64,000 nt of DNA from Rhizobium sp. 007. Lineage in GTDB: Bacteria > Pseudomonadota > Alphaproteobacteria > Rhizobiales > Rhizobiaceae. Every line of letters begins with the position of its first letter. The stretch's first letter is position 1. Made by a program: the position numbers and the translations under genes. The notes under the pieces were generated by a model. That model had not been told where the DNA came from and did not search any database. It saw only the letters and a program-made list of their open reading frames with translations. Where the stretch lies: positions 62,001 through 126,000 of the forward strand of contig NZ_CP064189.1 in NCBI RefSeq assembly GCF_015353075.1, in the 5' to 3' direction. This document shows, one piece after another, positions 43,185 to 49,563 of this stretch.

Positions 43185-43481
43185 TCAATAACCGAGGGAC
43201 CAAAGGCTATAACCGAGATATCCCACGCCAGCTGCCCCAACGGCAGCGACGATCGTCTCTGCCCACCCACGGATCTCGCGAAAGCTACTCTTTTCGAGAC
43301 GAGCACCTTCTATTGCAGCCGATAGGAAGACATAGGAAGGGACTACCATGGCATAGCCCAAAGTAAGGCTATCCCTGATTGCAACACGAAAAATCAGGAA
43401 GGCCAGCGCAAGGATCAAGATCGCTATTGCCAGCCGCCGCAAGTCAAACTGGTAGCCAAACCTTTCGAGCAATGTCATCAA
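43185..43481 (-). CDS. Small inner-membrane protein
   Basis: This 98-aa protein has three membrane segments (RLAIAILILALAFLIFRV, LGYAMVVPSYVFLSAAIEG, TIVAAVGAAGVGYLGYSLW). It lies 9 bp upstream of the DUF1173-like gene and is likely co-transcribed with it. No family assigned. Confidence 0.55.
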   Translation of the reverse strand: MMTLLERFGYQFDLRRLAIAILILALAFLIFRVAIRDSLTLGYAMVVPSYVFLSAAIEGARLEKSSFREIRGWAETIVAAVGAAGVGYLGYSLWSLGY

Positions 43482-43515
43482 CCGCCTCCTTTAAGCTGAA
43501 TTGAGCAGAACTTTG

Positions 43516-43534
43516 ACTGCAGTTAAATTGCAGT
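43516..43534. promoter_or_regulatory. Inverted repeat, possible operator
   Basis: ACTGCA (43,516-43,521) and TGCAGT (43,529-43,534) form an inverted repeat with a 7-bp AT-rich spacer. It stands ~35 bp upstream of the membrane-protein gene start and on the side of the divergent XRE regulator gene at 43,884. It could be that regulator's site. Confidence 0.4.
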
Positions 43535-43883
43535 TTTGAGATTGGAGCATCGGTCAACCGACAAGTCTGGCGCAGGCGGACGCTTCGGTACTCGTCGCCA
43601 GCGGGAGGCAGTTTCTCGCGACGGTGGCGTTGCGATCCGAAACGCCGCCTCCGGTCCTCTTGCACGGGCCGATCGTCGCGGTGTAAGACGCCTGATAACT
43701 TGGGAATAGCTGAATGCGAGAGATAGGCAACACAGCGTTGACGCTTGGCCGGTTTCTGGACGACGTCGGGCATCGGATGAGCAATATAGTTTCAAGAACC
43801 TTACGCGCCTTCAGCCATGGCAGGATCCGCTGTCCTCGGCATCATGCCAACTCGATGGCATCTGCGGCCAAGGATGACGTCCC

Positions 43884-44225
43884 ATGCCTCGTTTGAAAGG
43901 CGACATCCCCGGCAAGGCGGTGAACGTCACGGACCTGAACACCCTTTCGTTCCAGGATAGACTTGCCATCGGTTTGGGGCGGCTGAAGTCTGAGCGCGGA
44001 TTGACGAACAAGGATTTGGCTGAGCAACTCGGCGTGTCGGAAGCCTATATGTCGCAAGTGACCCGTGGAATGCGGGACGTGAAGCTGACCACGCTCGACA
44101 AGATGACGCGCGAATGGAATGTCACGATCGAAGATCTGTTCACGGTCACTGAAGACGATCTCGCCCGGATCGCGGCTGCGAAAGCGCGCCGCACGAAAAG
44201 GAAGACCGCCCAGCCATCGTCCTGA
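43884..44225 (+). CDS. XRE-family transcriptional regulator
   Basis: This 113-aa protein has an HTH_XRE domain at residues ~24-80 (RLAIGLGRLKSERGLTNKDL, AEQLGVSEAYMSQVTRGMRD, VKLTTLDKMTREWNVTIEDL) and a short Lys/Arg-rich tail. It lies alone on the plus strand between minus-strand accessory genes of the transfer region and may control them or the box-linked promoters; this is an inference from place. Confidence 0.7.
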   Translation: MPRLKGDIPGKAVNVTDLNTLSFQDRLAIGLGRLKSERGLTNKDLAEQLGVSEAYMSQVTRGMRDVKLTTLDKMTREWNVTIEDLFTVTEDDLARIAAAKARRTKRKTAQPSS

Positions 44226-44260
44226 GCTTCGCCGTCGTGCCAGCATCTGCTGCCCTGCGC

Positions 44261-44806
44261 CTAGTTGTTCAGATTGAACCAAAATCTTTCCTTCACGCCT
44301 TTGTCGTTCGGAATATCGAAGAAGTAGGGGTCCGTGCGTCGCGGCCGCGGTATTGCGATTTGCCGGATGCAGTTATCGCCTCGGTCACCGAAAACGCGGC
44401 GAACCGTTGCACTCTTCAGCTCTGTATCGATACCGCGCTTGTTCGGAGACCGACAAATATCGACCGTCTTGATGCATTGGTCAGGTTCTCCCCGCCAACC
44501 ATTGTCGCCCTGCGAGCTGTAGCCGACCGTCGTATCGGGTGGGCAATCCTCGTAGGTCTCGCGCCCCGGCTTGCCAGCATTGGCTTCATGGCAAATCGGC
44601 CACGAAAAACCGGGCTTCGACATTGCAGCAATCAGCCTTGTCATGGGCGGAACGCAATAGGGAACGCCGTGCCAGGAGGGTTTCTGCGATGCCGCGCAGA
44701 GTAGAACCTGGCATCCCCAAGAGGCGTCCTCGGCGTTTGCTGGCGTGACCGGCGGTGCAAAGGTTGAGCCAGCCAGGACTGTGGCCACGATCACGAACGG
44801 TCTCAC
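44261..44806 (-). CDS. Exported Cys-rich protein associated with T4SS loci
   Basis: This 181-aa protein starts with GTG at 44,806, chosen because AAAGGAG lies 8 bp upstream; a longer frame has no such site. It has a signal peptide (RPFVIVATVLAGSTFAPPVT) and a mature part with at least eight Cys (SWGCQVLLCAASQKPSWHGV, PYCVPPM, WPICHEANAGKPG, YEDCPPDTTVGYSS, DQCIKTVDICR). From memory, similar periplasmic proteins recur beside conjugative T4SS genes in Proteobacteria. It is the last gene of a minus-strand operon starting near 47,474. Confidence 0.6.
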   Translation of the reverse strand: MRPFVIVATVLAGSTFAPPVTPANAEDASWGCQVLLCAASQKPSWHGVPYCVPPMTRLIAAMSKPGFSWPICHEANAGKPGRETYEDCPPDTTVGYSSQGDNGWRGEPDQCIKTVDICRSPNKRGIDTELKSATVRRVFGDRGDNCIRQIAIPRPRRTDPYFFDIPNDKGVKERFWFNLNN

Positions 44807-44828
44807 AATTCGTCTCCTTTCGAATGCC

Positions 44829-45200
44829 TCATTGAATCTGCGTCCAGGCGCCGTCGATTTTTGCAAACGACAGCACTCCTGGCTGCGTGGTTCCGGCAAA
44901 TGAGCCTGTCGTGGTGGTAATGATGCCGGTGCAGGTGACACCAGGCAGAGCTTCGCGCGGCGTGCACTCCGAAATCCGCATCGAACGTCCGGACTTCGCA
45001 ATCGCCGCACTTGCCTCCTCGTCGTTGGGAGCGTCTACCTGCGTTTTTCGCTGAGCCTCGTTCTGCAGCCGGGCGATCTCTTGTTCGAGCTCCTCCGTCT
45101 GGCCGCTTTTCACCATTTCATTGATCGCGTAGCCTCCAGCTGTTCCAAGGAGGAAGGCGATCGCCGCAGCAAAAACCGCTCTATCAGGGGACTTGCTCAT
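44829..45200 (-). CDS. Membrane-anchored protein with short coiled coil
   Basis: This 123-aa protein starts at the ATG at 45,200 (MSKSPDRAVFAAAIAFLLGT), with one N-terminal membrane helix, a short coiled coil (SGQTEELEQEIARLQNEAQR) and a periplasmic domain with two Cys (RISECTPREALPGVTCTGII). It is in the minus-strand operon between two exported proteins. Function unknown; an envelope part of the transfer apparatus is likely from context. Confidence 0.55.
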   Translation of the reverse strand: MSKSPDRAVFAAAIAFLLGTAGGYAINEMVKSGQTEELEQEIARLQNEAQRKTQVDAPNDEEASAAIAKSGRSMRISECTPREALPGVTCTGIITTTTGSFAGTTQPGVLSFAKIDGAWTQIQ

Positions 45201-45208
45201 CGGTACCC

Positions 45209-45523
45209 TCAATATCCTTCAATTCCCAGGCGCTTCAGGATAAGAACCGGATCGGTCTCACAGTCCCTCTTCCAGTCGCGATGTTTGGCGCAGGCGTAGG
45301 CATATTGGCTGAGGTCCGCCGAAGACAGGTCCGCAAGCTTGTTGCCAACCGCCTTCCACCGCTGCACGTCCGCCGGATCGCAGCCAGCGCCTCCCGCACC
45401 ACAAAAGTCAGGATCGCGCTGCTCGAGTTGCTTTTGGGTGGCGCCGTCTTGTGCGTCGGTGGCCAAAGGAGAAAATACGGAGAGCAACGACATCATCGCG
45501 ACGGTTCCAAAAAAGCGATACAT
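45209..45523 (-). CDS. Small exported protein
   Basis: This 104-aa protein has a signal peptide (FFGTVAMMSLLSVFSPLATD then AQD) and a mature part with four Cys (DFCGAGGAGCDPADVQRWKA, YACAKHRDWKRDCETDP), a pattern suited to disulphides. It directly follows the 45,524 gene in the operon with no gap. Unknown family. Confidence 0.55.
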   Translation of the reverse strand: MYRFFGTVAMMSLLSVFSPLATDAQDGATQKQLEQRDPDFCGAGGAGCDPADVQRWKAVGNKLADLSSADLSQYAYACAKHRDWKRDCETDPVLILKRLGIEGY

Positions 45524-46147
45524 TCAACCTCCGTGCACATCATTGAGCGATAGCGAATTGTTAGGGGTTACAGGCAACGGCAGGGGCAAGCCGCTGTCGG
45601 GTTCTGAGGAAGGGATTTTGGCCATGTTCTCATTGGCCATCGATGCGGTGTAGAGCCACGGAGGAAGCAGGTCGGGCGAAGACCAAACGCCGTATCCTAG
45701 GCCTCGGGCTTTCCTCTCGATGTCGAAATAGGCGGGGACCTGAGGTTCGTTGCGATAATTGAAAGCGTAACCGATACCCTCCGCAATCGCGGTGGCGGCA
45801 AGGTTCGTCTCTCCGACAAAACAATGAGCGATAATCACACCGTTCGCATCACGGGCAATCGGTGCACAGTTGACGTCTTGCCCGAGGGTGCGAAGGACCA
45901 TCCAGGCGCGCGCGACCTGACCGGCCGGCCACTCCACTCCATCGCTCGTTGCCGTCTGCTCAAGGCGGGATGCTTCATATCCAGCAAGGCGGACGGTCTG
46001 TCCGCTTTTCTTGAATTCTAACGTGGTAGCGTCCACGACTTGGACCTTGCCATAAATCTGGCGGGGCAAGTCGGCTGGCCGGTTCTGTCCCAGCGAAGCC
46101 GTCGGGCTCAACGTGAGCAATATGATCGAGATCGAGGCAATTTTCAT
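45524..46147 (-). CDS. Exported SNase-fold protein 1 (catalytic residues changed)
   Basis: This 207-aa protein starts at the ATG at 46,147 after a stop overlap with the gene upstream. It has a signal peptide (ASISIILLTLSPTASLG) and a staphylococcal-nuclease-like domain: GKVQVVDATTLEFKKSGQTV, RLAGYEASRLEQT, CAPIARDANGVIIAHCFV, AIAEGIGYAFNYRN and RKARGLGYGVWSS. In Staphylococcus nuclease the active residues are R35, E43 and R87. Here the first Arg (TVRLAG) is kept, but the GIDAPE motif reads GYEASR and the DRYGR motif reads DANGV, so cleavage activity is doubtful. Probably an envelope or binding role in transfer. Confidence 0.65.
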   Translation of the reverse strand: MKIASISIILLTLSPTASLGQNRPADLPRQIYGKVQVVDATTLEFKKSGQTVRLAGYEASRLEQTATSDGVEWPAGQVARAWMVLRTLGQDVNCAPIARDANGVIIAHCFVGETNLAATAIAEGIGYAFNYRNEPQVPAYFDIERKARGLGYGVWSSPDLLPPWLYTASMANENMAKIPSSEPDSGLPLPLPVTPNNSLSLNDVHGG

Positions 46148-46794
46148 CGCTGCGCTCCGGCCTGCTGGGTGAGGATCGAGACTGGGTGCGGCATGTCCGA
46201 GTAGGCCCAAAGCCCGGCGCGCGCCGATCGCGCACTTTCCTCCGCGACCCTGTAGCCAGGAACGATCAAATGGCCGGCATTGTCGACGGCGGCGAAGCCC
46301 CATCCTTGGGCGATCATATAGGTTGCCAGATCATAACGCCGCCTGCCTGTCGTCGTCTGGCATACGGCCACCGCGTTGTTCTGGTCGATCTCCTTGATGC
46401 TCGTGCAAACCGGTCTCGCATCTCTGATCAATGCCTGCGCCATGATCAGGTTGAGTTCTCCGCAGTCTCGAACAACGCCGGGAGAAATCGTGGCAGCGGT
46501 TCCTCGAAGACAGGCCTGCAGGCCATACAGACGATATCGCCGGCTGCCTGAGATCCAGGTGTCGCCGGTCTCGAATTGCGCCTCAGCCGGAAATGGGGTG
46601 AATCCGGATTGATCGCCGCCCTGGCCGCTTTCGGCTGGAATCTCGCTTTGGTGTGCCTGAATAGGAATGATCGAAGGCTGAAGATGGGAGCCTTCAACGT
46701 GACCGGCGCCGCCAAGCATGGGCATGACGGTGATACCTGCATAGAGGCCGGAAGCGGTGAGTGTGGACATCAACATGAAGGACCTCATCCGCAT
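46144..46794 (-). CDS. Exported SNase-fold protein 2 (divergent)
   Basis: This 216-aa protein begins RMRSFMLMSTLTASGLYAGI (signal or anchor) and has a long linker (residues ~30-75) and a domain similar to the neighbour: RRYRLYGLQACLRGTA, LIRDARPVCTSIKEIDQNNA, LATYMIAQGWGFAAVDNAGH and AEESARSARAGLWAYSD. The ending helix (ARxxxxGxW) is typical of the SNase fold. The catalytic Glu and second Arg are not at their places. Starts and stops of the three tandem genes overlap by 1-4 bp, so translation is coupled. Confidence 0.6.
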   Translation of the reverse strand: MRMRSFMLMSTLTASGLYAGITVMPMLGGAGHVEGSHLQPSIIPIQAHQSEIPAESGQGGDQSGFTPFPAEAQFETGDTWISGSRRYRLYGLQACLRGTAATISPGVVRDCGELNLIMAQALIRDARPVCTSIKEIDQNNAVAVCQTTTGRRRYDLATYMIAQGWGFAAVDNAGHLIVPGYRVAEESARSARAGLWAYSDMPHPVSILTQQAGAQR

Positions 46795-47474
46795 CAGTTC
46801 GTTGAAGGATTGGCGCGATAGCGTTCGCCGTAGGGATGCATGAAATGAGCGTTCGCCCAAATTCCAGCTCTTCCCCTGTGTGCGTCTTCCTCCACTTGCA
46901 AATATTCCGGAAATACTGCCCGGCCCGCCCGGTCACGGGCGGCGAACGCCAGCCCCTTGCTGATGAGCGTCTCGGAGAGCGATTGCACCGTGCCGTCTTT
47001 GACGAAAAAGCACTCGGCAAAGCGCACAGTCGGCGTGCCTGGATTTTGCCCGAGGAAATGGCACGGAAAAGCGTTGCCGGCGGCAGCCATTGCCTCATCG
47101 AGGGTCTTGGTCATGCCGGCGAGCGAGACCATGGCGCATGTCGCCTGCAGGCCAGCGAATTCCATTGGCTCGGTCGAGAGGCAGCCTTGGGCACCGGCTA
47201 ATTTGACGATCGTTCCATCTGAGGACAGAAACGCGCTGCCGGTCAGCGCCGCTTCGGGTCTGATCGTTTGCAGGTCAAGCCGAGTGGCGAGGGATGACGT
47301 ATCGAGCGCTGTTTGAGGTGGGAGGATCAGGTCTCGTCCCTGCGCGTAGGCAGCCTGATAATAGCCGACAAACGTCGTAGCCGTGTCGTCCCGCGCGGAG
47401 AGCGGCAGGGCGATCATCGTGATTGCAAGGGTGGAGAAGGGGAGGCTGTCGAGCCGCCACGCGCCAAGATTCAT
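46794..47474 (-). CDS. Exported SNase-fold protein 3 (divergent, operon head)
   Basis: This 226-aa protein has an N-terminal hydrophobic segment (SLPFSTLAITMIALPLSA) and the same closing part as its two neighbours (ISKGLAFAARDRAGRAVFPE, EEDAHRGRAGIWANAHFM). The middle (TIVKLAGAQGCLSTEPMEFA, FPCHFLGQNPGTPTVRFAEC) follows the SNase strand order, with the catalytic positions replaced. It is the first gene of the minus-strand operon, with the 16-bp box at 47,517-47,532 about 45 bp upstream of its start. Confidence 0.6.
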   Translation of the reverse strand: MNLGAWRLDSLPFSTLAITMIALPLSARDDTATTFVGYYQAAYAQGRDLILPPQTALDTSSLATRLDLQTIRPEAALTGSAFLSSDGTIVKLAGAQGCLSTEPMEFAGLQATCAMVSLAGMTKTLDEAMAAAGNAFPCHFLGQNPGTPTVRFAECFFVKDGTVQSLSETLISKGLAFAARDRAGRAVFPEYLQVEEDAHRGRAGIWANAHFMHPYGERYRANPSTN

Positions 47475-47516
47475 GCTCGCATCCGTCGTCAGTTGGCTAT
47501 CTCAAGCATGCACAAA

Positions 47517-47532
47517 TTATACTGCAGTGCAA
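47517..47532. promoter_or_regulatory. 16-bp box (T4SS regulon), copy 4
   Basis: TTATACTGCAGTGCAA shares the left half-site TTATAC and the centre with the boxes at 25,472 and 26,900. It lies between the divergent SNase-like operon (minus) and the relaxase operon (plus) and could serve both. Confidence 0.6.
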
Positions 47533-47600
47533 GTCTGGAAAACGCTCATGGATTGCGATATGTCTACTCAGACACTGAATGAGCGTTTGGAGAAAGGCAG

Positions 47601-47999
47601 ATGTCGGCTTACCGAAATGCCGTCAGGATCGCAACTTTTCCTTTTTGGGCAGTCTGGATCCTGGTTCTAATTGCGAACTTCTTGCTGGTATCGGCCGTCT
47701 GCGCCGTATTCGCGGCCTTCATTGCCTACGCTCTGGCTTTGACGATTTCATACGCCTTCCTTCCGGCGGCATGGACGCAAGCGCTGTGGCAGTGGGCCGC
47801 AGATCTTTATGCGCAGTCCATCTGGTTTAAGGCCGCGACGATCACCTGCTTCGTGTTTCTTTTTCTACCGATCCTGAGGTTCTGGCCGGCTAGGGACCCG
47901 CAGACGGATGCGGCTCGCCAGCGCGAAGCGACGAGGCTTAATGACGATCTGATAGCGGCGAGCCAGCAGGAGCATCTACGAGCGAAGCGGCGGGATTGA
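47601..47999 (+). CDS. Inner-membrane protein at head of relaxase operon
   Basis: This 132-aa protein has two or three hydrophobic helices (ATFPFWAVWILVLIANFLLV, VCAVFAAFIAYALALTISYA, AATITCFVFLFLPILRFWPA) and a charged cytosolic tail. It starts ~70 bp from box 4 and ends 7 bp before the parA-like gene. Unknown family; may link the DNA-processing proteins to the membrane. Confidence 0.55.
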   Translation: MSAYRNAVRIATFPFWAVWILVLIANFLLVSAVCAVFAAFIAYALALTISYAFLPAAWTQALWQWAADLYAQSIWFKAATITCFVFLFLPILRFWPARDPQTDAARQREATRLNDDLIAASQQEHLRAKRRD

Positions 48000-48006
48000 G
48001 GATTCC

Positions 48007-48756
48007 ATGACAATCAAACCACTTTCGCTTGCCATCTCGACTTTCAAAGGCGGCGCCGGGAAATCGACCTTGAACGTCAATCTCGCAGCCGAGTTCGCGC
48101 AACAGGGACATCGAACACTGCTCATCGATTGCGACGAACAGGAATCCTCGACCCGTTGGTACAACGTATCCATGAAAAGAGGATTGCTTCCGACCGACGG
48201 CACGCTGCTGCATCTGCGGGTCGCCCCAGACGACAGATTTGTGGATCGCCTCGCCAACTCCCCGGAGGCGGACATTCGGATTTACGACGTTGGTGGATAC
48301 GTCCACCAACGTGCGATCGAAGTCTATCACGAGTGCGATGCCGTTCTGATCCCCGTCATACCGGAACCGACGGCTGCGACTTCCGCCATCAAAGTGGCGA
48401 CAATCTTGAAGGAGATCTCCCGGAAGCGGGCCCGGGGACCGATCCCTTACGCGGCGATCTGGAATTACGTGGACATGATTGCCCTCAAACACAACCGCTC
48501 GCTTCCCGAGGTCCACGCGATCCTGACCAGCGGCAGCATCCCGATGGTGGATACCGTCATCCGGAAGAGCAACCATTTCAGCGATGTCGGCGCCGGCTTC
48601 GGGTCGCTCTATTCCAAGCTGGCCAGCATCGAGAGTAATCCGTCGCTAACGCCGTCGGCCAAGCGTCGGGCCTCCGAAAGCGTGCTCGACGCGATCGATC
48701 TCGTGAAGAGGATCAACAACGAGTTCATCAGTCTCCTGCAGGCGGAGGCCGCTTGA
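48007..48756 (+). CDS. ParA/MinD-type ATPase, VirC1-like
   Basis: This 249-aa ATPase has the deviant Walker A of the ParA family (ISTFKGGAGKSTLNVNLAAE) with the signature Lys, Walker B-like LLIDCDEQESSTRWY and a switch region DIRIYDVGGYVHQRAIEVY. Its place upstream of an RHH protein and the relaxase matches VirC1 of Agrobacterium, which binds near the transfer border and carries the relaxosome to the cell pole. A plasmid-partition ParA is less likely, as no parB or repC is next to it. It overlaps the next gene by 4 bp. Confidence 0.75.
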   Translation: MTIKPLSLAISTFKGGAGKSTLNVNLAAEFAQQGHRTLLIDCDEQESSTRWYNVSMKRGLLPTDGTLLHLRVAPDDRFVDRLANSPEADIRIYDVGGYVHQRAIEVYHECDAVLIPVIPEPTAATSAIKVATILKEISRKRARGPIPYAAIWNYVDMIALKHNRSLPEVHAILTSGSIPMVDTVIRKSNHFSDVGAGFGSLYSKLASIESNPSLTPSAKRRASESVLDAIDLVKRINNEFISLLQAEAA

Positions 48757-49166
48757 GCGCGATGTCGAGAGAAAGGACGCCGGCCGGCAACATCCTCGCT
48801 CTTGCTCGATCGAGAGAGGACCAGGCGAAGGACGTGGAGGAAACCGCGACCTCTTATATGCCGATCAATGTCGATCTCAAAAAGCTCATGCCCGAGGATT
48901 TTCCTCAAGCACCAGAGGAAAGCGTCATTGCGGACGCCGGTGCACAGGAACGGCGCTCTCCAAGCAAAAACGAACGCAGGGAGCGATTGGCGACGAAGGG
49001 CCAGGCGACGGCGGTCGGCGGGGCCACGAAACGCAAGCGTATCTCCCTTTATCTCGACGACAACGTGCTGACGAAGATCTTTCGGGTATCGTTGGAACGG
49101 CACGAGCAACTGTCATCCGCCACGCACAGGCTGATCCTCGAGGCTTTAAAGGCGAGGGGGCTGTAG
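48753..49166 (+). CDS. Ribbon-helix-helix DNA-binding protein, VirC2-like position
   Basis: This 137-aa protein has a basic linker (ERRSPSKNERRERLATKGQA) and a C-terminal RHH-like domain (GATKRKRISLYLDDNVLTKI, FRVSLERHEQLSSATHRLIL). RHH proteins such as VirC2 and TraY bind the origin of transfer and help the relaxase. Place between the VirC1-like ATPase and the MobC-like gene supports that job. Confidence 0.6.
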   Translation: MSAMSRERTPAGNILALARSREDQAKDVEETATSYMPINVDLKKLMPEDFPQAPEESVIADAGAQERRSPSKNERRERLATKGQATAVGGATKRKRISLYLDDNVLTKIFRVSLERHEQLSSATHRLILEALKARGL

Positions 49167-49170
49167 GAAG

Positions 49171-49563
49171 ATGCGGGAACCAGCCGTCATGTTCCGCCTG
49201 CCTGCTCACGTCCTGAGCAATGTCGAGGCCCTTGCCAGGCGGCTCGATATCTCCGTCAACATCGTCGCCAAGCTGATCGTCACCAGGGAGATCATGCATA
49301 TTCCGGCAATCTTGGAAGAGCATGACCGGCAACTGGGAAACATGCACAAATTTCTGCGGGAACTTGCCTTTCGAAACGAGGAATTCCTCGCCGAGAAGGG
49401 AGGACACATCGCCGCGGCTGAGACGATCATAACAAAATTGGACGAGGTGATGGTCGCCTTGGATTCCATCCGCGACGCAGCCTTCGTCCGACCATCCACC
49501 TATATCGCCGACCTGATCAGGAAGCACGATGAACGACCTATCCAGAAGTCGCTCCCGGTCTAG
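49171..49563 (+). CDS. MobC/VirD1-like relaxosome accessory protein
   Basis: This 130-aa helical protein (REPAVMFRLPAHVLSNVEAL, ARRLDISVNIVAKLIVTREI, ITKLDEVMVALDSIRDAAFV) has an N-terminal part like an RHH and a helical bundle after it, as in MobC and VirD1 proteins that open the origin for the relaxase. It overlaps the relaxase gene by 35 bp. Family assignment is by context and pattern. Confidence 0.55.
   Translation: MREPAVMFRLPAHVLSNVEALARRLDISVNIVAKLIVTREIMHIPAILEEHDRQLGNMHKFLRELAFRNEEFLAEKGGHIAAAETIITKLDEVMVALDSIRDAAFVRPSTYIADLIRKHDERPIQKSLPV

Noticed and set aside
43444..43795. Overlapping minus-strand frames upstream of the small membrane protein
   Set aside because: Three overlapping frames with no start site or conserved feature lie in the promoter region between divergent genes.
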